Shown piece after piece: positions 20,193-30,815 of a stretch of DNA of 64,000 nucleotides (within the stretch, counting starts at the first letter, position 1; the number at the start of each line of letters is the position of its first letter). Made by a program: the position numbers and the translations under genes. This DNA is from Isoetes taiwanensis (taxonomy: Eukaryota > Streptophyta > Lycopodiopsida > Isoetales > Isoetaceae), in contig JAJEKV010000008.1 of assembly GCA_021234155.1 (NCBI GenBank), positions 11,028,740 to 11,092,739 of the forward strand, read 5' to 3'. A model generated the notes under the pieces. The model made no database searches. It was given only the letters and a program-made list of their open reading frames with translations, and was not told the DNA's origin.

Positions 20193-22264
20193 GTACAATA
20201 TCTGGGACCTCATGAGGGAGAACACATCGTCGAAGGACGGTATCCTTACCCTTTTTGTAAAGATGGCCTGCAACCATGGTGTAGTCACGGACCTCGCGGA
20301 GAAATTGGTGTCGACGGGATTGTCGCTTGGCTTGAGAGAGCGTGGCGTCCTCTGGTGGAAGAGCGCCTGTGAGGAGATACTGCTGAAAGTCGTGGAACCA
20401 ATGTGGTGTTGCCGTGACCAGAAAGAGTTGAGCGTCAGGAAAGGCGTTTGAGACTCCAGTGGAGGGATCATCTGTGTGGATGCGTGAAAGATAATCCGGG
20501 ACAACATGAGATTTGCCTGCCTTATGAACAATTTCAAAAGGTGCAAATTCTTGCAGAAGGAGGACCCAACGAGCAATGCGGCCCGTGGGCGTGGATTTGT
20601 TGATCAAATAAAGGAGGGCTTGGTAGTCAACAAAAAATTTGATCTGACTGCCCAAAAGATAGTGACGGAAGCGTTGGACACAGAAAATTAAACCCAAGGC
20701 TTCACGCTCGGTGGCAGAGTAGTTGCACTCAGCAGAATTGAGTTTCTGGCTGGCGTATCTGTTTGGTTTGTCAGTGTGCGCATCATATTCTTGAGAAATA
20801 ACAGCTCCAATAGCAAACGCCGAGACATCTACATGGACGTGAAAGGGCTTGTCCCATTGAGGAGGAACAAGAAGGGGCCCGAGTAAGCAAGAGCTTCAAC
20901 TGTTGAAAAAGCGATCCGCCTGGGAATTCCAAGCCCAGGTGGATTCATCACCCGTGAGTTTATGAATGGGATCTGCAATGGCTGCAAGTCCAGGAATGAA
21001 GGTGGAGTAATAATTGACCTTACCCAGGAAAGAGCGTGTCTCCTTGATATTGGCTGGTGCGTGAGCCTTGAGCACTGGCCCGATTTTGGCGGGATCCGTG
21101 GTGATACCGCTTTATCGACAACGTGTCCTAAAGAACACTGAAGTGGACGCAAAAGGTGCATTTCTCGGGATTGAGACTAATGCTTGGGACTCATCACATT
21201 TTCGAAAAGACGAGTTCCAATTTATCTAAATGGTCAGCCATGGAACTGTAGGCAGAGAAGTCATCTTGAAAAATTTGTAAGAAGGGATTTTCCTTCATAA
21301 CATCATGAAAAACTGAGAGCATGATGCGTTGAAACGTGGATGGAGAGTTAGATAATCCAAAAGGAACCACCTTGTAGGCAAAAAGTGCCTGCAGGGGTGG
21401 TGAAAGTAGTCTTGAGTTGATCAGATTCTTTGATTGAGATCTGATTGTAGCCAGAAAAACCATCTATGAAGGAGTACATCTCATGTCCAGCAACCTCTTC
21501 CAGAACCTGGTCTGTGAAGGGAAGTGGAAAATGATCACGCTCCGTGGCCTGATTGAGTTTTCGGTAGTCCACGCAAACGCGGATCTTTCCATTGTGTTTG
21601 AGTGCAATGACGATGGGGCTCACCCATTCAGAATGTTTGACCTCATAGATCAAACCTGCAGCAAGGAGTTTGTCAATTTCCGCCTTGACGCGATCACGGT
21701 AATTGGGGTTGAGCCGCATCGCCGTTGCTAAACGGGACGTGCATCAGATTTGGTAGGAATGGTGAGTTCCCCCAAGGCTTTGTTGATCCCCCGAAGATCT
21801 CTGTAGCTCCAGGCGAAAATGTGTTTGAACTTTTTGAAGAGCGTGACGGCCCTGTTACGATAGGGTGTTGGAAGATTTGCAGCAATGCGGACAGGCTGAT
21901 TGTTGCCCACGTCCACAATCTCGACTTTAGGAGTTTGAATATGGGGGATAACTTCCGTGTCCTGGACAATATGAGCAGGAGGTTGAAGCATAACAGGATG
22001 CGTGGCACTCTGCGTGGTGAAAAAGAGAGGTTGCTGAGTTTCATCAAGCAGAGGTTGCTTCATGACAGCATGTACATCTACAGGAGCTGCAGGAGGGTTA
22101 GCATCTGAAAAGTGATCAACACGTTGGATTCGATTGCAAGGAGCCAGGTAAGGGTCAAGCAAAGCAGCCACAGCCTGGTCCTGATCAAGAGTCATTTCTC
22201 CCCAAGGATCAAAGCATATTGTGGTAGGATGACAGAGGCGACTCATGCAGTGGAGCCCGAACAT
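20193..22264 (-). pseudogene. Gypsy reverse transcriptase and RNase H
   Basis: Minus-strand pieces in order: FAWSYRDLRGINKALGEL (22264-21728), RT fingers and palm VCVDYRKLNQATERDHFPLP with FIDGFSGYNQI (21719 down), KVVPFGLSNSPSTFQRIM and the active-site box IFQDDFSAYS at about 21265, where most relatives have Tyr/Phe-x-Asp-Asp. RNase H follows (TEREALGLIFCVQRFRHYLL, DYQALLYLINKSTPTGRIAR) and ends with VLPHEVPDIVR exactly at the DNA-transposon junction. Frame changes near 21720, 21400, 21190 and 20700 show it is dead. Confidence 0.9.
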
Positions 22265-23750
22265 GATAGATATTCAGGCGTCCCCTTTAAATGTGGTCGG
22301 AGAGAGAGGGTACAGCATGGTCAACGGAAATGATCTTGCCTGTTTCCAAGTCCATGGTGGCATTGAGGTGACCATCGGTGATGACTAACTGATCCGTGGC
22401 CCAGTAATGGATACTCTTGGCCTGGCGGAGAAAAGGTCTGCCGACCAACATTTCATAATCACCTGGATCTTCTCCAGCCTTCCAAATACCAAATTCCAAG
22501 GGGAATCAGAGATCACCAATGTTGATGTGAAGAAGAGGCGTGACGCCTTGAGGTCGCGTGATATGGCCATTGGCCAATTTGATGTCATATGGAGCACGAT
22601 AGAGCTGTTTGATGCCCATTTGTTTGCGGAGTTTATCCGTGATGAGATTGACCGCACTACCTCCGTCAATTTGAACATGATTGACTTGTTGATTGCCCAC
22701 CGTGGCATGTACCGTGGGTGTAGAGGTAGCAACAGCCCCAACCAAAACAGTCGGGAGTGGTAACTGGTCCTTGAGAGCAGGACAGAGTTTCAAAATTGTT
22801 GCCAAACTTAAAGGAATTTTGATTTTTGCCAGTTCCTCTTGGAGTTCCAGAGGTACATGAGAAAAAGGATCTTTGGATCCACAGTCCGGAGGCGTGGTAA
22901 TGAAGCAAAGAACTTCTTTGAGTAGGTCAACCCTGCGGCCGATATTTGGATATGTCTGAGAGCGTGGAGGTTGAGACGTGGAAGGTGCTTCTTGTCTTTG
23001 TTGAGCTCGAGTGGTGGCATGAACATTAGCCAACGTGCGGCCTTCAGCAGCTTGCATGAGGTTCATAATGCTTTGGCGAACTTTAGGCATGACATGCGGC
23101 ATGAGTTTCTCCAAGTCACGTGCAAAGTGAACCTTTTTTTCTTCTTCATGAGGAATGGTGTCGACTGCAAAGGCAGGTTGCGTGCCATTAGGAATAATGG
23201 TTAAGGGGCGTGACGCCCTGGTCTGGCGTGAAACCAAACCAACCCAATTTGATGGCTGGACTGGAGGATTAAGAGCCTGAAAAATTTCTTCCTGTGCTTG
23301 TTGATCCATCTGAGGTTGATTGGCAGGAGCTGGTTGATAGCGTGATTGCTGAGGCGCGCGAGGTGGCTTCCTAAGAACAGGACGCGGGCCTTGTTTGCCA
23401 TTAGCAATCCAGAGTTGGTAAGCCGTGAGGCGGACCGATGTGGTCTGATTGGTGCCAGGAAGCTGCACCTGAACTTGTGGAAGTTGAGGACACGCCGTGG
23501 TGGTATGACCCCATTCTTGACAGTGATAACACTGAGCTTTAGAAGGATCAAAAGGAGGACGTGTGTTGGGTCCCCGTTGTTGCTCCTGTTGCTGATAGAG
23601 TTGATTGGATTGCGCTGCGGTGGTGGTGGTCGCCGATATTGCGAGCATTGTTGCTGCGTTGTTGTTTGCACTTGATAAACCGGTTTGTTTTGGGGCGGTG
23701 TAGGATGAGTGCGAGTGCACTCTTCCGTGGCATGATTGCACATGTTGCAT
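22265..23750 (-). pseudogene. Gypsy nucleocapsid tail and aspartic protease
   Basis: A 414-codon frame (23750-22506) begins with Gln/Thr-rich sequence, carries a zinc knuckle CYHCQEWGHTTTAC at about 23531-23490, then a long linker and a protease with the VQIDGGSAVNLI active site at about 22667. The DGG variant of the retroviral-type DSG/DTG motif is common in the Athila/Tat group of plant gypsy elements. A frame break at about 22506 separates it from the following linker (FGIWKAGEDPGDYEMLVGRP). Confidence 0.85.
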
Positions 23751-23753
23751 CTT

Positions 23754-24855
23754 TTACAATGAGGCGGCCATTGGTGGAGTTGCACTCATTCGCCAAGTGG
23801 CCTTGATATTTGCAGATATGGCACGGATCCGGACCAGACCGCGGATTGGCGTGTTGAGGTTGTTTCTTGAACCTGCGTGGAACCATGACGGGTGGAATGA
23901 AAGGGAGCTCCCAAGAGCCACGCCACGGGGAGGAAACATTGACTGAGTGATTGACAAGATCGATAGCCTGCTCCAAAGTCTTCGGACGCGGTATTCATCA
24001 TGAGGCGGATATGGAGGAAGTCCTTGGAGAAACCGGACCAAGATCCGCTCTGTGTGGGGTACTCCTTGAGTTTGCCGAAAGCGAGAATGTGAAGACGATC
24101 CGCAAAAATCGAGGCGGACTCGTGGGCTCTTGTTGAAGGTCATTGAGTTGCTTGAGATGAAGTTGATCATCATCCGTGGTCCCATAGTGAGAAAGAAAAG
24201 CAGTTCTCATTTCTGACCAATCTTGTTTCCAGTGGCTTTTGTTGGACATGAGCCATTGATGAGGAGAGCCACGCAGGGTGGTGGAAAAGATGTGGAATTT
24301 CAGTTGAGGTTGTGCATGACCATTCAGGACAGCCAGAGCCTCAAATTCTTCCATGTGGGCCTGAGCACCTTGTTCTAAGGGTTTGCCTTTCGTGTTGCCA
24401 AAGGTGGGATAAGTCAGCTTAAGGGTCTGAAAGGTAGAGGTGAAAGTGCTTGGCTGGACAGGAACTGGATAGGGATTATATTGAGGTGGAGTTGGTGGTG
24501 GCATGGTGCCTGAAAGACCTTGATGACGGGGTGACTGCGGGGGAGGTACTGAAGGTGCCTGAGCATTGGTTTTGAGGTCGGTAAGGTTGTAAACAGGAAG
24601 AGTGGTGGGAAATGTAGGGAAGGGAAATTCCTGGGGAGGCGCAAAAGAGACATGTGGATATCCCTGCCCACCCGGTGGAGATGATGGTTGTGAAGGCAGA
24701 GGCGTATGGCCAGAAGAATGATGGATGTTGGCATGTTCGGGGGTATGAAAGTAAGGTTGAGAAGGTGGAGCCTGATAGGGCTCCTGATAATGATGAGGTG
24801 ACTGAGGCTGTGAGCAATGTTTGCACGCTTGAGGTGGGGAATTTGGACGAGACAT
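23754..24855 (-). pseudogene. Gypsy gag
   Basis: ATG 24855 opens MSRPNSPPQACKHCSQPQSP. About 150 Pro/Gln-rich residues precede a plant retrotransposon gag domain (HMEEFEALAVLNGHAQPQLK, HQWLMSNKSHWKQDWSEMRT). Frame changes follow near 24100 and 24000 (RILVRFLQGLPPYPPHDEYR, then QAIDLVNHSVN). A first zinc knuckle CHICKYQGHLANEC lies at about 23823-23782 and an atypical second, CNMCNHATEEC, at about 23749-23717, so with the next feature there are three knuckle-like motifs. Confidence 0.82.
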
Positions 24856-25046
24856 GACACGAGGGGTGGGTGGCGCCGACTGAGCCCTAGACCGAATGTG
24901 GCCTCCCTCAATGATCCATACATATCACTTAACAACTTCCCCGTCCGCCGATGACGCCCAAGCGCAGACGCCACCGGGAAAGAAGTTCTTCAGCGCGTGA
25001 AGTTTCGGACCGACATGGCGGATGAAGAAAGGAAAAGCGAATCATC

Positions 25047-25066
25047 CCGCATCATCGGGCGCTTAG
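25047..25066 (-). other. Expected primer-binding-site position of the gypsy element
   Basis: Directly after the 5' LTR on the minus strand the sequence is CTAAGCGCCCGATGATGCGG. The GCGCCCG core resembles tRNA 3'-end complements used as primers, but the usual TGG start is not visible, so I do not name the tRNA. Confidence 0.3.
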
Positions 25067-25666
25067 TGTTTGGGGGTCGGATCGGGGAACTCCCCGCAAG
25101 ACAACCCTCTCGCGGAGGACCCGTGGATCTAACAGAGAATCCGGGGACTATGTCACGCGGGATTTGCAAGAAGAAAACAAGAAGAAGAAAACAGTAACAA
25201 AAGAGAACAATGAGAGGAAAATGATAAGCTTCCTTGATATCAATGATGAACATACATGAGCTCTCTTGAATCGAGAGAAGACCGAAAAAGAGACAAGACT
25301 CAAAACTCATCTAAAACTCATGTGCTAGCTCTACTCATATATATAGTACAATGGCCTTTGGCCCAATATAGACACTCGACCGATCGGTGCCCGACTCTCG
25401 GAAGGAGGCCTGATTTGCAGGATTGAATGCTGGCGGTGCCTCTTGAAGTGCCTAGAATCACGCTGACGCTGACACGGGCGGTGACGGGCCGTCACTTGTC
25501 TGAGCGGCGCCTCTTGGTAGCAGACCCAGGCTTTGACTGCGTGGTCTGCTGCTTGGTCTTTTGCTGGGCTTTTGACGGCTGACCCGTGCCTGTCTGTGGA
25601 TCCTTGAGCTTGACCTGGTCCGTCGTATGCATGAATAGTCCTGTACCAGGAGGCACAGGACTAACA
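25067..25666 (-). repeat. Gypsy 5' LTR
   Basis: Partner of 4228-4826, same termini. TATA box (CTATATATATGAG, minus) at about 25335-25347, so this is the copy that would have driven element transcription. Confidence 0.93.
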
Positions 25667-26074
25667 GGGACTTTAACATAGACTCCTCTAGAGCCTTGTA
25701 GTTAGTTGCTTGAGGCCAAGAATGTTGTTAGTAGGTCCTTGTGAAGGAGATTTAGTGGTATAAAGGTAGGCAGTCTGGGTAGTTAGACAGGGCAGGGTCC
25801 CTTATTTTAAAGTGCCATAACTCTCTTCAGGAAGCTCGGAATTGGAAAAGTTTTGTTCTATTGCGTCGGGGACCCCCGAATTAGCTTAGGATACCCTTTG
25901 GTTGGCTAGAAATGGTAAGCAGATGGCCCGAGATCCAAAATCGGTGCATTTGGGTAAAAACAAGTTTCTTTCACGATTTTAAAGGCCAAAATACCCAAGT
26001 CCGCCGGTTTGACCGGACGTTGACCTTTTTTATAAAAAAAAAAAAAATTTAAGAGGCGGGATTTTGGACGCGGA
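25667..26074. other. Gene-less flank
   Basis: Non-coding DNA between the gypsy 5' LTR and the H3-fusion gene. No target duplication of the gypsy element is found here. Confidence 0.4.
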
Positions 26075-26079
26075 CGTTT

Positions 26080-26114
26080 CTAGGGTTTTCTCGCATTTGT
26101 TTTTTTAGGGTTTT
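26080..26114 (+). promoter_or_regulatory. Two telo-box-like motifs
   Basis: CTAGGGTTTTC at 26080-26090 and TTTAGGGTTTTC at 26104-26115 match the plant telo-box (AAACCCTA) seen near transcription starts of histone, ribosomal-protein and proliferation genes. They lie 130-165 bp before the ATG of the H3-fusion gene. Confidence 0.5.
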
Positions 26115-26245
26115 CGCTTACTAAGCTGTCCGCCGACCGCCATAGCCACCGAAGCTGTCCGTACCTCTTCCGCCAACCCCCTTTGTGCTGCCATAGCCGC
26201 CTTGCTTACAGTCTCCGGACGCTTGCACCGCTACATTGTGGAGAG

Positions 26246-27479
26246 ATGGCGAGAACCAAGGGACTAAGAGCTATGCTACCTGTAACATCTCTCAACTCTT
26301 TGTTGCGCTTGGAGACAATATTAGCGACACAGATAAAGGCCCTGAGAAAGTCGAGCTCCTCTTAGAACAGCTCGTCCTAAGGTTCATTGAGGGCGACCGC
26401 ATACCATACCCCATCTTTCACCTTAAAGAGAGATTCCTGTTTAAGCTCAACGCCGAAGGGCAGACTTATACCTTAGTAGAGCAGGAGGATCAAACTTTGA
26501 CTCTAGTCAAGTATTATCCCGCAGACATGGCCCAAGAAGCTGCGGATGCCGAAGCTCAGCAGAAAGCCGCACGGATAATGGGGATGGCTCACGAGGAAGA
26601 TCTCAGACAGACAGCTCGTGCAGACCCGGCTGCTAGAGGTCGGGAATATCAGTATTTGGGACGGGGAAGAGCCATATGTCGGCGCCTTAATTTTGCAATA
26701 CCCCTGTACTATTATGATGAGGACGCCCAGATTTTCATCTGGGAAGATGTTTCCCATCGTTTCCGCAGGAGGTTCTGCAGGAAATTGAGTTTGATATGGC
26801 GGCCCGGCCTGATCGATACGTTGCAGAGATTCGTAGAAGGACAGAAGTGCGCCTCCTACGTGAGCAGCATGCAGAGCTGGAGGCAGCTCGGTTAGCCGAG
26901 GAGCAGGCTCGGAAAGCTGCCGAGGAAGTCGCCAGATCTACTGAAGAGGCAGCGAAACTAGTAGCAGAGGCTGATACTCGGGTTGAGGAGCCCGTTAACC
27001 GTTTCTACCGGCGGAAGAGGAAGACCACCAGCCCGACTCGCTTGGGGCCACAATACAAGACCAGACTCCAGGTGATGGGTGGGGTTGCAAAGAAGAAAGG
27101 GGACACTCGAAGAGACACCTTAGTTGAGCGAGCCCGAGGGGGAAAGTCACTTCCTCTTGTTCCCCCTCCTCGACCGAGGAAGCCCCACCGGTTTAAGGCC
27201 GGGACCGTGGCCTTGCAGGAAATCCGCAAATATCAGAAGTCCGCGGAGCTTCTCATCAGGAAGTTGCTATTTCAGCGCCTTGTTCGGGAGATCGCACAGA
27301 AATTCAAGACCGACCTTAGGTTCCAGACTCATGCCATATTAGCCCTTCAGGAAGCAGTTGAGGATTATCTGGTCGCGCTTCTTGGTGACGCAAACCTTTG
27401 CGCCATACATGCCAAGCATGTGACCATTATGCCCAAGGATTTGGCCTTGGCACGAAGGATACGTGGGGAGAGGCCCTAG
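26246..27479 (+). CDS. Long protein ending in a divergent histone H3 fold
   Basis: ATG 26246 opens MARTKG; a frame change within a few codons leads to an unrecognised domain of about 180 residues ([60 protein letters not shown]). A one-base shift near 26760 then joins an Ala/Glu/Arg coiled coil ([20 protein letters not shown]), a basic Ser/Pro tail ([14 protein letters not shown]), and from 27177 a complete H3 core: [61 protein letters not shown]. By eye about 20 of 98 core residues differ from canonical plant H3. Loop 1 lacks the extra residue typical of CENH3, although EDYLV and the long basic tail are CENH3-like. No introns are seen and an A-rich tract follows at 27608, so a retrogene origin is possible. 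The two frameshifts may mean it is a pseudogene. Confidence 0.72.
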
Positions 27480-27607
27480 ATTTCCCCATTTTTGTAATAT
27501 ATGTTGTATCTTTTGTATATCCAGTTTTGTGATTAATGTAATATGTTTTCTTAACAGGGTGTTTTACTACTTCATCTGCATGCAACCAACACATACAAAA
27601 CTCCAGT

Positions 27608-27645
27608 TCAAAAAAAAAAAAACAACAACAACAACAACTTTTCAA
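27608..27645 (+). other. A-rich tract after the H3-fusion gene
   Basis: Twelve or thirteen A followed by CAACAACAACAACAAC, about 130 bp after the stop codon. It could be the remains of a poly(A) tail of a retroposed gene, or a simple microsatellite. Confidence 0.4.
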
Positions 27646-27736
27646 TAATAGAAATAATAATAAAGTAATTCACTTTAGGGAATATTCCCTTTTAAAGGTC
27701 TCATTTTTTTGAAACGTATCCCTTTCCTTTTAGGGT

Positions 27737-27747
27737 TTCAAATATTG
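27737..27747 (+). promoter_or_regulatory. Telo-box-like motif
   Basis: TTTAGGGTTTC about 50-60 bp before ATG 27796, followed by a CT-rich leader (CTCCTCCTCC). Same motif class as upstream of the H3-fusion gene. Confidence 0.45.
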
Positions 27748-27795
27748 TGCAAAGCTCCTCCCTTTTCTTCTCCTCCTCCTTTTCCCAGAATCACT

Positions 27796-28188
27796 ATGGA
27801 TCATGTCCAGCGCCAGCAATGGTACCACGATGGTGAGCAATGGGATCCTGATGTTCCCTTCGTGCATCTCCATCCCTACTTGTCACAAGAGGTGGATCTC
27901 ATCGCCAATATGGAGGCCCATCCCGTTTATGCCGACTTCTTGGAGTTCTATATCCAAGAGATGGTGCCCCAGTGCACTCCGTATGGCAACCCTCCTCAGC
28001 TTTACCTCCACAGATCCGTCCTTGTGCAGATGCTTGGGGATGACCGCCATGCCGAAGATACACTTAGGGGTATTCGGTGCCGTGCTAGGCATGCTCCTAT
28101 TCTTCAGCTTGGACGACAGCAGACCTATTTTGAGGTCCGCTTTGCATTGACCATTCTTATGGACCAATATGTGGACCATTCTTTATGA
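27796..28188 (+). CDS. Unrecognised 130-residue protein
   Basis: ATG 27796 is chosen because it follows the telo-box and pyrimidine-rich leader; the frame is open further left but that part is low-complexity. The protein reads MDHVQRQQWYHDGEQWDPDV, then PYLSQEVDLIANMEAHPVYA, FLEFYIQEMVPQCTPYG and RQQTYFEVRFALTILMD, ending at 28188. It is compact, mixed-charge, with no signal peptide or membrane span. No family recognised. It shares orientation, promoter motif and GC-rich codon use with the H3-fusion gene 300 bp upstream, so the pair may have arrived together. Confidence 0.5.
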   Translation: MDHVQRQQWYHDGEQWDPDVPFVHLHPYLSQEVDLIANMEAHPVYADFLEFYIQEMVPQCTPYGNPPQLYLHRSVLVQMLGDDRHAEDTLRGIRCRARHAPILQLGRQQTYFEVRFALTILMDQYVDHSL

Positions 28189-28365
28189 CGAATATATCTT
28201 AAGCCATCATTATAAAAAAGAAATCTTCTATTATAGCAAATATATGGCATGATAGCCTCCGAACATATTCATAATAAAGTAGCTAAAACAATAGTGTTTA
28301 AAACATTAATTTCATGACAATGCTTTAATCAACTTAGCTGAACGTAAAATCAGCCCCTAGTACCA

Positions 28366-29932
28366 ATGTACCTTGGGCACAAAGGCCGTTTACAAGAAGT
28401 CAAGGCAATATTGAGTCTGAAACAAGTGCAACAGCTCATCAATGCAATTTTGCCAATATTTATGAACCCCATTTCATTTGAAGATGCTAGACATTCTAAG
28501 GAATGGAAGGGCGCAATGGATGAGGAGTATAAATCCATAGTAGTCAACAATACATGGGAATTGGTGTCAGGACCAAAGGATAGAAACGTCATTGGATGTA
28601 AATGGGTCTATAAGCTAAAGTATAATGCAGATGGGATTGTTCAACGGCACAAAGCCAGGCTGGTGGCAAAAGATTTTGCTCAAGGAGAAGGGGAAGATTA
28701 CTTAGACGCCTATGCTCCAGTAGCCAAAATGGAAATAGTGAGGTTAGCCATATCGCTTGCAGCTCAATTTGGATGGAAGTTGTATCAACTTGATGTAAAA
28801 AGCGCTTTCTTGAACGGAGAGCTCAAGGAGTTGGCCTATTTGGAGCAACCAACCGGATACAGGCACGAAGGTAACAATTTTGTTTGCAAACTGAACAAAG
28901 CATTATATGGGCTAAAACAGTCATCTCGGGCTTGGTATTCCAAGCTTGATAGTTACTTGTTGAACAAAAACTTTGTAAGAAGCAGTGCAGATTCTAGTCT
29001 CTATGTTAACATGATGGGATGATATTACTTTGATCGTAGTATATGTAGATGATCTCATTGTCTCGGCAGTTCTCTCAAATTGATTCAACATGAGATAAAA
29101 CAATTTGGAGAGTTCTTTGACATGACAAATCTTGGAGAGTTACACTACTTCTTGGGCATTGAAGTGCAAAAAGCCGCCAATGGAATCTTTATCTGTCAGA
29201 AAAAGTATGCTCCAGGTTTACTAAGGAAATTTCATATGGGGACTGCTAAACCAGCTTCGCCAATGGAAGTTGGCATTAAACTTTCTTCTCATAAAATAGG
29301 CGCAAAATTATGTGATGCAACACTCTACAGGGAATTAGTAGGAAGCTTGAACTATCTCAGTGAGACCAGACCTGATATATCATTTGTTGTAGGAGTATTG
29401 AGTAGATTTTTGGCTAATCTTACTCAAACACATTGGATTGCTGCTAAGAGAGTGCTAAGATACATCAAGGGAACACATGATTTTGGTATTTTGTATGAAT
29501 CAAATAATCAGCTTGATGTAGTTGGATACACAGACTCTGATATGGCTGGTTGTATGGATACGAGAAGATCCACAAGTGGTTATGCATTCTCAATTGGAAA
29601 CGGTATTGTAACTTGGAAAAATTAGCACTGCTGAAGCAGAATATAAAGGTTGTAGCATTGCAGCATGTGAATCCGTTTGGATTCAAAAATTCATGGAAGC
29701 AATTGGGATCCATGACAACAGGCCCACTTGCATTTTCACTTATAATATGAGCAGCATATGCATTGCAAACAATCCTGTTTTTCATGGCAGAACTAAGCAC
29801 ATTGAGACTACCTACCATTTTGTACGAGAAAAAGTTGAGAATGGAGAAATTGATACCTAATACTGCAGGTCAGAAGATCAAATTGCAGATATTTTCACAA
29901 AGCCATTAGGAAAAGCCATGTTTGAAGCTTAA
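28366..29932 (+). pseudogene. Ty1/copia RT-RNase H fragment
   Basis: The reading SKEWKGAMDEEYKSIVVNNT, CKWVYKLKYNADGIVQRHKA, YQLDVKSAFLNGELKEL, YGLKQSSRAWYSKL is the Ty1/copia RT. A stop at 29020 and a small break precede VVYVDDLIV (about 29037), the RT active site. The next frame gives LGELHYFLGIEVQKAANGIF, and RNase H follows (VGYTDSDMAGCMDTRRSTSG). A stop at 29623 precedes TAEAEYKGCSIAACESVWIQ and DQIADIFTKPLGKAMFEA. Gag, protease, integrase and both LTRs are missing at the left, so it is a 5'-truncated dead copy. Confidence 0.92.
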
Positions 29933-30436
29933 CATTGTAACTTAACTTTGTACCCCATGGGACATTTTATATTAGTCCGTGGGGCCCTCATTTTTTATCT
30001 TTTTCTCTATTTGTCACCCAACATGAGGACGTGGCACATATATATGTACCATCTTATGAGTTAGTGTAACACACAAGTTTCTTGCTCCTCCTTTGTTACT
30101 TGCTGGATCTCCTTCTCTCTCCATAGTATTTTGCTGTTCAGATCATCTTCTCCACTCAACAACCTCTGCTAAGGCCGATAAATTGGCACAGACAATGAAA
30201 TCAACTACATCAGTTACTTGATTTGGTTTTGTGCCTTGTACTTGCATTTGTGGAATAGGTGCAGACCCTTTCTAAGACATATATGATGGGAATGACTGAA
30301 ACCAAAGCTCTCTATGTAACGAATCAAGGAAATGTAACTTCTTTCAGGCTCTTCTTAACATCATCTAAGCTCTTACAATTTAGCCCCCAGTGCAGGATCT
30401 ATTTCAAGCTGGTCGCTTGGGATGGCCGTAAATCTA
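29933..30436. other. Gene-less stretch after the copia fragment
   Basis: Possible decayed 3' LTR of the copia fragment, but no partner LTR is in the window. No coding region supported. Confidence 0.4.
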
Positions 30437-30813
30437 CTTCAGGATGTGGTTAACCTGGAAACATGTCCGGGTTAACCATTGCTACTCAATTTCAAGCTCA
30501 AAAGTCAATGGTTTCTGCATGTTTTTTCACTGATCTTTCTTGATCCGTGCTCAAATCATCTGCTCTCTTGATAGAATGAGGTTTCTAGGGGTTGACAATG
30601 CGATTCCAATGGTGTTTGCACTGGATTAAACCGTTCAAGAAGCTGATTGCAAGCTCTATTCAAAGATCAACATGCCAAAACACAGTCCCACGCTCAGTTC
30701 ACCGCGTGGTTATCCGACGAAAAAAACAGTGGTTAGCTTGGACAAAAGTGTGGTAATCTCGGACATAACAGTGGTTAACCCGGACATATGTCCGGGTTTA
30801 CCACATCCTGGAG
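30437..30813. mobile_element. Stowaway-like MITE, 377 bp
   Basis: The left end CTTCAGGATGTGGTTAACC and the right end (read inverted) CTCCAGGATGTGGTAAACC form inverted repeats of about 40 bp that also share a palindromic ATGTCCGGGTTAACC. TA flanks both ends (30435-30436 and 30814-30815). TA duplication and a CTYC terminus fit Tc1/mariner-type Stowaway MITEs. No coding capacity. Confidence 0.75.
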
Positions 30814-30815
30814 TA

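Larger units (their letters stand above)
4228..25666 (-). mobile_element. Ty3/gypsy LTR retrotransposon, split by a DNA transposon
   Basis: Two LTRs of 599 and 600 bp, each running TGTTAG to CAAACA on the minus strand, flank gag, protease, RT, RNase H and integrase in that order, which is the Ty3/gypsy order. A polypurine tract adjoins the 3' LTR. The protease DGGS motif and the absence of a chromodomain fit the Athila/Tat side of the superfamily rather than chromoviruses (inference). A large extra gene sits between integrase and the 3' LTR. Removing the 10,293 bp insert at 9900-20192 leaves about 11.1 kb. The 5 bp flanks (GCCAG left, GGGAC right) do not match, so no target duplication survives. 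Frameshifts in gag, RT and the extra gene and clearly diverged LTRs mark it as old and inactive. Confidence 0.93.

Noticed and set aside
26246-27479. Centromeric histone CENH3
   Set aside because: Loop 1 has canonical H3 length and the [14 protein letters not shown] stretch is canonical; only the long tail and EDYLV resemble CENH3.
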